In this document: positions 1-10,144 of the stretch, piece after piece
Layout of the letters: each line of letters starts with the position of its first letter
Position numbering within the stretch: the stretch's first letter is position 1
NCBI GenBank assembly: GCA_963736575.1
Contig: CAVTPD010000001.1
Coordinates: forward strand, 1,798,001-1,862,000
Direction: 5' to 3'
Origin: CAVTPD01 sp963736575
GTDB taxonomy: Bacteria; Bacteroidota; Bacteroidia; Cytophagales; JAAEPT01
Length of the DNA: 64,000 nucleotides
Position numbers and translations under genes: made by a program
The notes under the pieces: generated by a model
What the model was told of the DNA's origin: nothing
What the model saw: the letters and a program-made list of their open reading frames with translations, nothing else
Databases searched by the model: none

Positions 1-701
1 GTGTGAGTCCTAAAAAATTCATTCAATATCTTAGTTTAAATTACGCCAAACAACTTTTACAAGAACCAGAAATCAATTTATTTACGGCTGCTCAAGAAAG
101 TGGCCTATCGGGCACAGGCAGATTACACGATTTGTTCGTAAACATTGAACGCATGACGCCCGGTGACTATAAAAACGGAGGCGAAAATTTGCACATTAAC
201 TACAGTTTTAATGAAAGTCTCTTCGGGAAAATATTAATCGCTTCTACCCCTAAAGGGATTTGTTCCATTACTTTTTCAGAAACCGAAAATACAGATATTT
301 TGAAATCCACGTATCCAAATGCTCACTTAATAGAAAATCAAGATCACCTTCATTTAGAAGCGTTAACATTATTCAAAAATAGTACAGATCAACTCCCTGA
401 AATTAAATTGCATTTAAAGGGCTCCCCTTTTCAGTTAAAAGTTTGGGAAGCATTGTTAAAAATACCTCAAGGAAAAGTATCTACCTATGGGGCTATTGCC
501 AAAGAAATAGAAAACCCGCAAGCTTCAAGAGCCGTTGGTACGGCCATCGGTCAGAACCCAATTGCTTTTCTAATACCCTGTCACCGTGTAATACAGGCAT
601 CTGGTAAAATTGGTGGTTATATGTGGGGTTCAACCCGGAAATCTGCCATACTTGGTTGGGAAGCCGCACAACATGAAAACCAACTGCAAAAAGATTTTTA
701 A
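1..701 (+). CDS. Ada-like AraC-type HTH / methylated-DNA-cysteine S-methyltransferase, 5' partial
   Basis: Repairs O6-alkylguanine by transferring the alkyl group to its own cysteine. The visible N-terminal 60 residues (SPKKFIQYLSLNYAKQLL onward, ending near MTPGDY) are the second half of an AraC-type HTH. The rest is the MGMT domain with the active-site motif IPCHRV (Cys about residue 193 of the visible part) and the helix with RAVGTAIGQNP. The reading frame is open to the left edge, and the GTG at position 3 reads as an internal valine, so the true start lies outside the window. It lacks the N-terminal zinc/phosphotriester domain in what is visible. The gene is followed 11 bp later by an AlkB-type gene, giving a two-gene alkylation-repair unit. 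Confidence 0.9.
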   Translation, partial: VSPKKFIQYLSLNYAKQLLQEPEINLFTAAQESGLSGTGRLHDLFVNIERMTPGDYKNGGENLHINYSFNESLFGKILIASTPKGICSITFSETENTDILKSTYPNAHLIENQDHLHLEALTLFKNSTDQLPEIKLHLKGSPFQLKVWEALLKIPQGKVSTYGAIAKEIENPQASRAVGTAIGQNPIAFLIPCHRVIQASGKIGGYMWGSTRKSAILGWEAAQHENQLQKDF

Positions 702-712
702 ATTAACTGTTT

Positions 713-1324
713 ATGCAAGATCTATTTGGAAATATAACCAACGAAAACACCAATATTTTACCCAAAGATGGCACGGTAAACTACTACGGAAAATTGTTTT
801 CTAACACACAAACCAATAAGTTTTTAAACACTCTTCTTCAAGAGATAGATTGGAAAAACGACGAGGCAATTATCTTTGGAAAACGAATAATAACCAAGCG
901 TAAAATAGCTTGGTATGGGGACTTACCGTTTGAATACACCTATTCAAACACAACTAAAAAAGCATTGCCTTGGACCCCTGAATTATTAATCTTAAAAGCC
1001 TTAATAGAAGCTAAAACTGGAGAAAACTTTAATTCTTGTCTGTTGAATTTATACCATAATGGTGAGGAGGGAATGTCTTGGCACTGCGATGAAGAGAAAG
1101 ATTTAAAACGAAATGGTGCCATTGCATCTGTAAGTTTTGGTGCTGAACGTAAATTTGCTTTCAAGCATAAAACAGGAAAAGAAAAGGTATCTTTAATACT
1201 AGAAAACGGAAGTTTATTGGTAATGAAAGGCACCACTCAAACCTATTGGTTACACAGCTTACCTCCTAGCAAAAAAATTAAAACACCACGGGTAAACCTT
1301 ACTTTTAGAACAATTGAAAAGTAG
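713..1324 (+). CDS. AlkB-type 2-oxoglutarate/Fe(II) dioxygenase, DNA alkylation repair
   Basis: Predicted to oxidatively demethylate 1-methyladenine and 3-methylcytosine in DNA. The 203-residue protein has the full facial triad of the family: H124-x-D126 (in SWHCDEE) and H181 (in WLHSLPP), and the 2-oxoglutarate-binding RVNLTFR near the C-terminus (R193, N195). The size and the motif GxxSWHxD are typical of ALKBH2/3-like bacterial proteins. It lies 11 bp downstream of the Ada-like gene, in the same direction, so joint transcription is likely. The activity is inferred from the family. Confidence 0.93.
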   Translation: MQDLFGNITNENTNILPKDGTVNYYGKLFSNTQTNKFLNTLLQEIDWKNDEAIIFGKRIITKRKIAWYGDLPFEYTYSNTTKKALPWTPELLILKALIEAKTGENFNSCLLNLYHNGEEGMSWHCDEEKDLKRNGAIASVSFGAERKFAFKHKTGKEKVSLILENGSLLVMKGTTQTYWLHSLPPSKKIKTPRVNLTFRTIEK

Positions 1325-1326
1325 TT

Positions 1327-1545
1327 TTATACGTTATTTTGCTTAGCGGAAAGTCCATTATAAACTTCACTATAGTCGTAAGAAGAAATATGTAATTCTT
1401 CACCGTCTCTAAAATCTTGCAACTTAATTACGGCTTTGGGTAAGTCATCTGCAATAGCCCAGTGTAAGGCGGCAATAATTCGTTCTCTATCGTTAATAGA
1501 TAAAGCTCTTAATTCTGAAATAAGGTTAGAATTGAAATAAACCAT
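1327..1545 (-). CDS. small conserved hypothetical protein
   Basis: A 72-residue protein with no recognised domain, transcribed towards the AlkB-type gene and ending 2 bp from its stop. It is mixed alpha/beta and acidic in the second half (ISSYDYSEVYNGL). The start ATG leaves a clear intergenic gap to the phosphatase gene. I do not recognise a function. Its compactness and lack of overlap with any stronger frame support it as real. Confidence 0.6.
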   Translation of the reverse strand: MVYFNSNLISELRALSINDRERIIAALHWAIADDLPKAVIKLQDFRDGEELHISSYDYSEVYNGLSAKQNNV

Positions 1546-1594
1546 AACTCAATATCACAAATCGAAATGAGGTTTTCAAATACTTGGGAAGATC

Positions 1595-3532
1595 TTATAA
1601 TTTTAAGCCAACTATACAAATATCATCTATTTGCATAGAATCTCCTTTCCATTCTCTTATAAAGCCTCTTAAATATTCCCGTTGCTCATTCATGTTTTCA
1701 ATTTTACTCACCTTTTTCATAAGCTCTTTCAGTCCTACTTTTTTAAGCTTTTGGTTGGTAATTCCATTAAACTGGTCTTGTAAACCATCACTAAATAAAT
1801 ATACTAAGTCGCCTTTTTTTAACTGAATTTCATGATTAGTAAACTTTTTTCTGTGGCCCTCAAGTTTTCCAATAGCCTGTCTATCTGCCTTATATTCTAT
1901 TAACTCGCTTTTATCTTCAGAAATCCTTATAATCCATAAAGGATTGTTTGCTCCCGACCATTGTAAAACATTCGTCTTTAAATTTAAACAACAAAGAGAT
2001 ACATCCATTCCATCACTTAAAGCATCTTCACCTTGGCAAAATGCCTCTTCTACCAGTAACGCTACATGATCTAATATAACTGAGGGTTGATATATACGCT
2101 CTTGTTTAACAACCTTATTTAATGCATTAAAACAAACCATAGAAGCCATGGCGCCCGGTACACCATGCCCAGTACAATCCGCCACAGCAAATATAATTAA
2201 CTCTTGGTTGGGGTTATTTACCTCTTGAAACGGTTCCATCCAATAAAAATCACCCGCCACAATATCTTTAGGCATGTATAAAATAAAAGAATTAGGGAAA
2301 TAGCCTTTTATCATTTTCTTCTGAGGAAGAATGGTCTCTTGCACCTTTTTAGCATATCTTATAGAACTAGTTAATGCTTTAACTTTTTCTTCCAACAAAA
2401 CTTTAGTTTGGGAAAGTTGTTTTGTTCTTTTAACTATACTTTCCTCAAGGTTTTCATTTAAAAACTTTAATTGTTCTACATAACTAATTTCTCTATTTCT
2501 TAAATAATAAAAAGCCACAGATATACATATGTTAATAATTGTAGCAAAAAGCATAAACAAATAACAATTAATATCTACCGGTTTTAAATTTTGATTAATG
2601 GATTTTTTATCCAAACAATAAATGATAAACCAATCTTTTTCACCTTTTGAAAGGTTTACTCGATTTTTATATAAGTTATAATCACTGTGGTTATAAAGAT
2701 TAACCGTTTTGAAAACAAAAAAACCGTTTTTATTTTTTAAAAATCCATTTTTATTTTTTCGCAAAGCCTTCCCTAATTGAGGGAAATAAAAGGATAAATC
2801 TTCTTTAGAATCCTCTTTAAGCATAGCAAATTTTTTGAATTCTGGTGGTCCAGACAATATGCTTCCCGTATTATTAACCAATAGAAAAGTAGACTTAGAA
2901 TTATTATATAATGAAAGTTGATGCAAAAACCGATTAGCATTGTAATTAATTACTAAAAGCCCTTTTTTTTCACCAATGTGAAATACGGGAGTAACTATTC
3001 TAATCGTAGCTTTTTCGGGTAATTCAATCTTCCCGTTCTCCATATTTAAATCTAGTGAAGAAAGGTATATTTCATTTTCATTAAGGAAAATTGATTTAGC
3101 AAAATAATCTCTTTTTGATTTATCCTGTAGTTCGTTTTCAATAACATTATAAGCCGAATCTGTTCCTATATTCACCCTTATGATTTCTTTTCCATTAAGA
3201 TTTAAAACCCTTACTTGATCATAACTTGGGTTGGAAGACAAAAAGATTTTGAAATCAGATATTAAGTCTTTATTGTTATTAGGGTTTCTGAAATACGCTG
3301 TTAAAGATCTTTGAGAAGATAAAAACCGTACGTCAGAAAACAAAGGTGTAAATGTTTGGGCAATCAATTCTCCCTTTAATGATAGTTTGGCAGAATAAGA
3401 TGCTTTTAATGAATTATAAAACGTCTCTTTCTGTACATCTCTATCATATAATATTAAGGAGAAAGATATTGCCTGCATTACTACGAATACAGCTATGCAT
3501 CTCTTGTATTTACTAAAAAAAGTATAGTTCAT
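1595..3532 (-). CDS. membrane sensor with SpoIIE/PP2C-type serine phosphatase domain
   Basis: A 645-residue signalling protein. There is a membrane segment at residues 9-29, an extracytoplasmic sensor region up to about residue 320 (Cache-like, inferred from size and topology), and a second membrane segment around 327-348. A coiled coil (NLEESIVKRTKQLSQTKVLLEEKVKAL) follows, then a SpoIIE phosphatase domain. The domain shows the metal-binding motifs VAGDFYW, ADCTGHGVPGAMAS and, near the end, MQIDDICIVG. The family dephosphorylates anti-sigma-factor antagonists, but no partner is encoded nearby, so the target is unknown. Confidence 0.9.
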   Translation of the reverse strand: MNYTFFSKYKRCIAVFVVMQAISFSLILYDRDVQKETFYNSLKASYSAKLSLKGELIAQTFTPLFSDVRFLSSQRSLTAYFRNPNNNKDLISDFKIFLSSNPSYDQVRVLNLNGKEIIRVNIGTDSAYNVIENELQDKSKRDYFAKSIFLNENEIYLSSLDLNMENGKIELPEKATIRIVTPVFHIGEKKGLLVINYNANRFLHQLSLYNNSKSTFLLVNNTGSILSGPPEFKKFAMLKEDSKEDLSFYFPQLGKALRKNKNGFLKNKNGFFVFKTVNLYNHSDYNLYKNRVNLSKGEKDWFIIYCLDKKSINQNLKPVDINCYLFMLFATIINICISVAFYYLRNREISYVEQLKFLNENLEESIVKRTKQLSQTKVLLEEKVKALTSSIRYAKKVQETILPQKKMIKGYFPNSFILYMPKDIVAGDFYWMEPFQEVNNPNQELIIFAVADCTGHGVPGAMASMVCFNALNKVVKQERIYQPSVILDHVALLVEEAFCQGEDALSDGMDVSLCCLNLKTNVLQWSGANNPLWIIRISEDKSELIEYKADRQAIGKLEGHRKKFTNHEIQLKKGDLVYLFSDGLQDQFNGITNQKLKKVGLKELMKKVSKIENMNEQREYLRGFIREWKGDSMQIDDICIVGLKL

Positions 3533-3626
3533 TAGTAAAAATTATAGCGTGTAGATATACATATGTTTACTAAAGGTATTCTAAATTATACTAATATTTT
3601 TATTTAAAAATCAAGTTTTTATAAAA

Positions 3627-4553
3627 TTAATCTAAAACCCTATACCTAATTGGTCTTCTTGGATTTGTCACCTCATCATAAAAACCCAAAACTTCATATA
3701 CATTATTTCTAATAATATCCGATAAATGTCTTGTTGGTAAATCGTTTCTATTATTTTCAAAAGGGTCCTCAATTTCCTCTGCCATCATTTCTAAACCTAG
3801 TATTAAAAAAGCTTGAGCCATGCTTAATAAAGCCGCATAAAACCCTAATGATTCCATATACGCAAAAGGCAATAAAGCTATGTAGATAAATATAAATATT
3901 TTTAAATACGTTCTATATGAAAATGGTATAGGAGTTGATTTAATCCGTTCACATGCACCTGTAATTTCATTAAATTCCGCCAAATGGTCCAACATTTTAA
4001 GTTCTATAAATTCTGAAAGTTGCCCTCTTTCTAATAAACGTACGGTTCTGTTGTACAGTTTTTTAGCAATATAATTGGGTGCGTGTTTGTGTACTTCTAA
4101 TGATTTTTCATCATTATCATCTACATCGTACAAAAGCTCTTTTCTGAAAACCCCTCTCAAATGTCCGCTTAAAGCATAGGCATAATTGCTAATATTTCTA
4201 GCAAAATACCTACGGTTGGTTTCATCATGTATAGGCAATTTTGAGTTCACTAATAAAGCAATACTACGTGATGTATTTACTAAACGTCCCCATTGTTTAC
4301 GGCCTTCCCACCAGCGGTCGTAAGCGGTGTTTGTTCTAAAAACCATTAAAATAGACAAGGCCACTCCAATCCAGGTAAAGTGATTGGTATTAAATATGGA
4401 GAAATGGTCTAAATACGGATGAGTGAAATAGATGGCAGCACCAGCTACTGCGCCAATCCCTAGGATTCTTACAAATAGCTTTATTAATGTGGTGCTTTTA
4501 AATGAATTAAAAATATCTCTGAACCAAGCAGAATTAGAATCGTATACAATCAT
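3627..4553 (-). CDS. bestrophin family (UPF0187) anion-channel-like membrane protein
   Basis: A 308-residue protein with the family's layout. A short N-terminal helix is followed by hydrophobic segments around residues 25-45 and 52-70, with the signature FRTNTAYDRWWEGRKQWGRLVNTSR. A second hydrophobic pair lies around 217-253, and the acidic EEIEDPFENNRNDLPT motif of the calcium clasp follows. Bacterial homologues form pentameric ion channels in the inner membrane. Ion selectivity cannot be read from the sequence. It is transcribed divergently from the secreted lyase-like gene. Confidence 0.92.
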   Translation of the reverse strand: MIVYDSNSAWFRDIFNSFKSTTLIKLFVRILGIGAVAGAAIYFTHPYLDHFSIFNTNHFTWIGVALSILMVFRTNTAYDRWWEGRKQWGRLVNTSRSIALLVNSKLPIHDETNRRYFARNISNYAYALSGHLRGVFRKELLYDVDDNDEKSLEVHKHAPNYIAKKLYNRTVRLLERGQLSEFIELKMLDHLAEFNEITGACERIKSTPIPFSYRTYLKIFIFIYIALLPFAYMESLGFYAALLSMAQAFLILGLEMMAEEIEDPFENNRNDLPTRHLSDIIRNNVYEVLGFYDEVTNPRRPIRYRVLD

Positions 4554-4832
4554 TAATTGAATAAAGTTAGTGTCCTTTGTTTAATTCTAAAAGCATGCCA
4601 AATAGTCTCTTTAAACAGGTTTACGCCTACTTTAAAGCAAACTTTTTAACTAAAATTATTTTGGTCTTCTTACAAGAATGGCCACAAGAAAAAGTTCATA
4701 TATATTTCAGAATAAAAAACAGCAAAAATAAATAGTAACAAAATCTACATTAATAGTATAGCTATTGCTTTTTAAATAATGAAAAACTCCTTAAATTATA
4801 AGTGAATGCATCAATCTTAAACTTATATTAAT

Positions 4833-6788
4833 TTGAAGAAACATTACTTCCTTTATATAATCTTATTCCTTCCTTTTTCTATCATGGCTCAAATCATTGG
4901 TTCTAATGATTTTGAAGTCTGGGAAAATAATCAAGAGTATACTAAAATCAACTGGGAAACGGATGGTTTTACCGTTCCTTGGGTAAATGGTTTTAACCAA
5001 TCTAGAGTAGTGATAGATGAATCGGTAGCGCATTCTGGTTCTAAATCCATTAAAGTAGCCTATCCTGCAGGCGGCGTAGGTCCAACGGAAACAGGTGCAC
5101 AAGCTCCTTTGCAGTTTCAGGGTCAGTCGGAAGTTTACAGTTCTTATTGGTTATATTTTAGTGAAAACTTTGATTGGGGTGGAACCCACGAAGGCGGAAA
5201 GTTACCCGGTTTAGGAAGTGGCGATAATTGCAGTGGAGGATCAACTTGTGACGGAACAAATGGTTTTTCAGCGCGGTTAATGTGGCGCTCGGGTGGCAAT
5301 GCGGTGTTGTATTTATACCACATGGACAAACCTGAAACTTATGGCGAAGACATTGCTTTAATGAAAGACGGCCAACAAATTATCTTTGAAAAAGGAAAAT
5401 GGTACCAAGTGGCCGAACGTGTGAAAATTAATACCGGTAATAATTATGATGGTGAGGTTCAGGTTTGGATTAATGGCAAAGAAGCTTTATTAAAAACGGG
5501 TATACGTTTAGTAAACGATGGCAGTTTAGTAGATAACTTTTACTTTTCAACCTTCCATGGTGGTTCCGGAAGCGACTGGGCGCCAAGTGTAGATTGCCAT
5601 ATTTGGTTTGATGATTTGGTGATTTCAACCCAAGAAGCAGACATTTTCTCTACTATTTGTAAAGCGGCAAACCTTGGCGAAGACGTAGAAATTTGTTCGT
5701 ATGAAACCATAGAATTACATGCCGGCCTTTCTTCTGAAAACTATACCATTAAGTGGTTTTTAGATGGTATACTATTGCCAGAAAACGATACCCCACTTCT
5801 AAGCAATAAAGCGGGTGAATACGTGGTAACGGCATCTAATGCATCTTGCCCAGAATCTAGAGACACCATTCAATTAACAGCACACCACCCACTTTTAGTT
5901 TTAAACGATTCTATTTGCGAACCGGGTAATGCTTTACTAGCCGTACAAGATTTTAGGGATTATTTATGGTACCATCATCCTGGGGATTTTGTTCCTTTTT
6001 ATGAAGGCCAAGAATACGACTTTAACTTAGAAAGAGACACTACTTTTTATATTGCTGAACAAACCACTCAAAACTATACTTTGGGGCTTTCGGAACAAAC
6101 GGGGGAGATTTGGTCTACCTCTAATTTAGACGCTAGCGATAAAAGAACAAAAATGATTGTGCACCAAACTATCACTATTAAGTCTTTAGCATTATTCATC
6201 CCAAATACCAACAACAAAGTAAATGTTCGTATTCTAGACGAAGACGAAACTACGGTTCTACACGAAATTGAATACACCAATACTACTTCTGGTAAAAACA
6301 CCGTACCAATAAATATAGAATTAGATCCCGGAACCTATTTATTTGATTTGGTAGGCTCGAGCAAATCGGTAGATTTTCAGGCTGAAAACGGTGAATTACC
6401 TTATGGAATCCCCAACGTGTTGGATATTACCTGTAACGTAGATTACCAATGCAGACAAGGACGTTATGGTTTCTTTTACGACTGGGATATTGAAGTTAAA
6501 ACGGTAGAGAAATGCAAAACGCCAATCTATGGTGTTATTGATCCAACATTGCTTCATTGTTCCATCACTTCAGAAAGAGAAATAGAAGAAGCTGAAAACT
6601 TTAGTATTTGCCCCAACCCTTCTTCTGGTGTCTTTCATTTAAGCAAAACTGTAGAGTATTCTGTTTTCAACAACAAAGGGCAAATCTTGTTAAGCGGAAA
6701 AGGAAATTCCGTTGATTTAAGCGAACAGTCTTCGGGTGTTTATTTAATTAAAACGAAAGAAGAAGTTATTCGGGTGAATAAACATTAG
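4833..6788 (+). CDS. secreted polysaccharide-lyase-14-like protein with T9SS sorting tail
   Basis: A 651-residue exported protein. It has a signal peptide (KKHYFLYIILFLPFSIMAQ) and an N-terminal beta-jelly-roll region, about residues 20-265, that resembles polysaccharide lyase family 14 (GGKLPGLGSGDNCSGGST, GFSARLMWRSGG, and CHIWFDDLVIST). Ig-like/CUB-like segments follow. The C-terminal type A T9SS sorting domain reads CPNPSSGVFHLS...GVYLIK. No upstream in-frame ATG exists because a stop lies at 4818-4820, so the start is TTG at 4833. The lyase assignment is by resemblance only; the substrate is unknown but may be an algal polysaccharide. Confidence 0.75.
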   Translation: MKKHYFLYIILFLPFSIMAQIIGSNDFEVWENNQEYTKINWETDGFTVPWVNGFNQSRVVIDESVAHSGSKSIKVAYPAGGVGPTETGAQAPLQFQGQSEVYSSYWLYFSENFDWGGTHEGGKLPGLGSGDNCSGGSTCDGTNGFSARLMWRSGGNAVLYLYHMDKPETYGEDIALMKDGQQIIFEKGKWYQVAERVKINTGNNYDGEVQVWINGKEALLKTGIRLVNDGSLVDNFYFSTFHGGSGSDWAPSVDCHIWFDDLVISTQEADIFSTICKAANLGEDVEICSYETIELHAGLSSENYTIKWFLDGILLPENDTPLLSNKAGEYVVTASNASCPESRDTIQLTAHHPLLVLNDSICEPGNALLAVQDFRDYLWYHHPGDFVPFYEGQEYDFNLERDTTFYIAEQTTQNYTLGLSEQTGEIWSTSNLDASDKRTKMIVHQTITIKSLALFIPNTNNKVNVRILDEDETTVLHEIEYTNTTSGKNTVPINIELDPGTYLFDLVGSSKSVDFQAENGELPYGIPNVLDITCNVDYQCRQGRYGFFYDWDIEVKTVEKCKTPIYGVIDPTLLHCSITSEREIEEAENFSICPNPSSGVFHLSKTVEYSVFNNKGQILLSGKGNSVDLSEQSSGVYLIKTKEEVIRVNKH

Positions 6789-6791
6789 CCC

Positions 6792-8768
6792 TTACAAACT
6801 GAATTTCAGTTTCAATTCTGTGTAATAATTTCTAGGCATTCCTGGGTAATAATACCTTGGTTCGCTGTTGCCGAAAGAAGTTGCATTAATCAGAATAGCA
6901 GAAGCGTATTTTTCATCGCTTAGATTGTTCACACCAACGCATTGAAATAAACCCCTATTTTATGCTGAATAAAAATACCTGCATTCCATTTTTTATCGGG
7001 CACACCAGTAAGTTGATTGCCTGAATAATCGTTGCCATTATCTACAAAATCAACAAATGTATGGAAATTGAACGCTGCATTTAAAAACGGCTTAAACATC
7101 CATTTTTTTAACTGAAGGCTTGTAATCCAAGGCTAATTCTAACCCTTTATGTACTGTTCTACCGGCATTTCTGCCAATGTATTGATTTTCACTTATGCGC
7201 TCTGCTACCAACAAACCTCTTATATCCATTAGATAGGCGGTAGCATTAAGATGCAATTTTTGTTTTAGAAAGATTAAATCTGTTCCTAGTTCGTAATTCC
7301 AACCTTTCTCTGGGTCAATATTAGGGTTTATAGTTCCTTCAGGATTTAAGGTTTCTTCTAGACCCGGGTAATTAAAACCTCTGCTAACATTGGCAAAAAG
7401 TATATTGGTGGTATTTAACTGATAAGTGGCACTTAATGATGGTGCTAAAACAGGCTCAAAACTTCGGGAAGCACTTTTGTTGTCGGTACCCGAATTGAAA
7501 TTATCGGTATACTGGTAAGCGGTTTTATTAAGGTTTAAACCAGCTTGTAGTTTTAATTTTTCAGTTAAAGAAAAGTCAACCGTTGTAAAAACATTCAACT
7601 GATTTCTGAATTCGTCATTATCGCTTAACGCAGCACCGGCAATACTTCCGTTACCGTTATTCTGTTCGTAAAGATTTTCATTGGTGTTCCATTGGTAATT
7701 ATCGCCGTAGCATTCCGTCCCTATCTTCCATTCTGCTTTTCGTTTCAGAAGAGAAAAATCTTTGTTGAACACGGTTCTAAGACCATAACCGTTGGTTTGT
7801 TCGTCTAAAATATTAAACGGACGGGGTTCATAATGGTTAGAATAGTTGTAAAAAATGCTGGTTGTGTTTGAAAAAGAATTGCTAAACGTGTGTTTCAGAC
7901 TTAATCCGGCTAATGTTTGTTGATCATCTTCATAGCCTTTTGATTTCCCCCAAGTAAAGGCTGCTTTTTGAGGTTCGTTTTCAAAATCGGTTTTACCTAT
8001 TGAGCTGGCTATTTGCGCGTTGTAATTCCTTTGACTGAAAAGTAACGCAATGGTATTATTTGCATTCAGAATATAAGATGTTGTTAAAAAGTACGTATTC
8101 CGTAGGTATTGGCTATTTTCTCTAAATCCGTCTGATTCTAGATGATCGTAATTGAAGTGAATAGACAAACGTTTGTCTGCATAATTTACCGATGTTGTGT
8201 TTTTTATTAATCCGAAAGAACCAATCGTAGTTCTATTGCTAATATTCCTTTGCCCAGCTTTAGCTTCTTTGGAATGCAAAAGTATTGTTCCGCCTAAATT
8301 TGTACCGTACAAGGTAGCTTTTGGACCTTTTACAATTTCAATGTTTTGTAAATCCTCTGGGTCATAACTGTCAATAGCGGTTTCTCCCACCCCATTAGTG
8401 ATTGGGATTCCGTTAAAATACGCCCTAACTTTATTAGAACCGTACAAGGTTCTAGCACCAACACCCCTAATAGTAATTCGATTGGTGTTATAGGCACCGC
8501 TTTGTATAAGCACCCCAGGGGTCTGATTAATAGCAGACATTAAATCTGCCGGACTGTATTGTTCTATAGTTTCTTGGTTTACTTCTGCAGTAGGAATCAA
8601 CACATTACTTTCTCTTCTGAATTCTGGAGTAATGATTACTTGATTCAATTGTTTAAAACTGGTATCTGAGACAAGATCATAAAGTGAACTATCTGACTTT
8701 TCTTGTGCATACGCAAAATGAAAAAAGGCGATGGTTACTACCATCGCCCCTATAAACCGTGATATCAT
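6792..8768 (-). pseudogene. TonB-dependent outer-membrane receptor, 3' end broken by two frameshifts
   Basis: The main frame (8768 down to a stop at 7092) has a signal peptide ending in FAYAQ, a plug domain (TPGVLIQSGAYNTNRITIRGVGARTLYGSNKVRAY) and much of the barrel. After KPSVKK a shift at a run of six A (about 7103-7110, coding strand) moves the barrel into another frame, WMFKPFLNAAFNFHTF onward to about 6945. A second shift near 6940-6955 is needed to recover QCVGVNNLSDEKYAS and the terminal strand YYTELKLKFSL, ending at 6792. Restored, the receptor would be about 655-660 residues, normal for the family. The ATG at 8768 is preferred to the upstream TTG at 8804 because it starts the signal peptide. 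It follows the sugar-dehydrogenase gene by 8 bp, and its substrate is unknown. Confidence 0.85.
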
Positions 8769-8776
8769 ATATATTA

Positions 8777-10075
8777 TTAGTTTCCTGTATAAGTTACTTT
8801 CCAAATTGTATTACCAGCATCATCGTTTACTAATAAATCTCCCGAAGGCGTTACTGTTACATCTACAGGTCTTCCGTAGACATCTGCTTTGTCAATATTA
8901 GCAATAAATCCGGTTAAGAAATCCTCTGGTGGTCCAGATGGTTTACCATTTTTAAACGGAACAAAAGCTACTTTATACCCTGAAAGTCTAGCTCTGTTCC
9001 AAGAACCGTGCTGTCCTACAAAAATACCATTTTTATATTTCTCTGGAAACTGATCTTTATCGTAAAAAGTAAGTCCCAAAGAAGCAGTGTGTGCACCAAC
9101 AGGTACATCAGGCACAATAGCTGTTTTAATTAAGTCCTTTCCTTTTCCTTCTAATCTAGGATCTGGTATTTGCCCATAATACGAATAAGGCCAGCCGTAA
9201 AAACCACCTTCTTTTACGTTGGTAACATAATCTGGAACTAGATTATCTCCCAATTCATCTCGTTCATTTACAGCTGCCCATAGTTCTCCATTTACCGGAT
9301 TCCAGTCCATACCTACCGGGTTACGTAAACCGTTGGCATATATTTTTTCATTTTTACCGTCTAAGTCTACTACTAAAATGTTGGCTCTTCTTACTTCCTT
9401 GTCTAAACCGTGTTCACCACAATTACTGTTTGAGCCTACTGAAATAAATATCTTGTCTTTTGTTTTATTAGTAATCAAATTTCTTGTCCAGTGGTTGTTA
9501 TACCCTCCTGCAGGCAATTCAACAATTAATTCACCTTCTACATCATCTAAAGAGCTTTGCCCTTCTTTGTACGGGTATCTATATAAACCATCTGTATTGG
9601 CAACATAAAAGAAATCTCCTACTATTAGCATTCCATAAGGTTTGTGTAATCCATCAAGAAATTCTGCTCTGAAATCTATTTGTCCATCACCGTTGGTATC
9701 TCTTAAAATGGTGATTTCATTCTTACCTAAAATGGTTTTGGCTTCCGAAACAAAAATATCTCCATTAGGAGCTATGTAAGTATTTCTTGGGCTATTAAAG
9801 TCAGCGGCATACTTACTTACTGTAAAGCCTTCGGGAGCGGTTGGTTTACCACCTTCAGGCCAATCTACAACATCAGAACGATTGGTTTTAGACTCTGTAG
9901 AATATGGAGCCGGAATAATTAGCTCTCCAATGGCTGTTTGTACAGTATCTGAGCTGTATTTATCGGGTTTAGAATTCACGATTTTTTTAGCTTCCGAATT
10001 ACTTAACTGTGCCGAATTACACGATAAAAGTAAGCCAATAGAAAAAATTGTTATGGAATATGGAATCAATTTCAT
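8777..10075 (-). CDS. sorbosone/PQQ-type sugar dehydrogenase family lipoprotein
   Basis: A six-bladed beta-propeller of the glucose/sorbosone dehydrogenase family. The repeats include FNSPRNTYIAPNGDIFVSE, DGLHKPYGMLIVGDFFYVA, NGLRNPVGMDWNPVNGELW and GQHGSWNRARLSGYK. The N-terminus is a lipoprotein signal (SIGLLLSC), so it is probably tethered to a membrane outside the cytoplasm. I place the start at the ATG at 10075, where the signal peptide begins; an ATG at 10099 adds eight residues. It is the first gene of a pair with the TonB-dependent receptor. Redox cofactor and substrate are not evident from the sequence. Confidence 0.85.
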   Translation of the reverse strand: MKLIPYSITIFSIGLLLSCNSAQLSNSEAKKIVNSKPDKYSSDTVQTAIGELIIPAPYSTESKTNRSDVVDWPEGGKPTAPEGFTVSKYAADFNSPRNTYIAPNGDIFVSEAKTILGKNEITILRDTNGDGQIDFRAEFLDGLHKPYGMLIVGDFFYVANTDGLYRYPYKEGQSSLDDVEGELIVELPAGGYNNHWTRNLITNKTKDKIFISVGSNSNCGEHGLDKEVRRANILVVDLDGKNEKIYANGLRNPVGMDWNPVNGELWAAVNERDELGDNLVPDYVTNVKEGGFYGWPYSYYGQIPDPRLEGKGKDLIKTAIVPDVPVGAHTASLGLTFYDKDQFPEKYKNGIFVGQHGSWNRARLSGYKVAFVPFKNGKPSGPPEDFLTGFIANIDKADVYGRPVDVTVTPSGDLLVNDDAGNTIWKVTYTGN

Positions 10076-10144
10076 GGAATAGAATTTTAAGTACTCCATT
10101 CCAAAGAAATTTCACCTAAAAAAAGTTCCTTATTTAAACAAATA

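Noticed and set aside
940..1236. Antisense open frame within the AlkB-type gene
   Set aside because: Wholly inside a well-supported gene with all catalytic motifs; it is a shadow frame.
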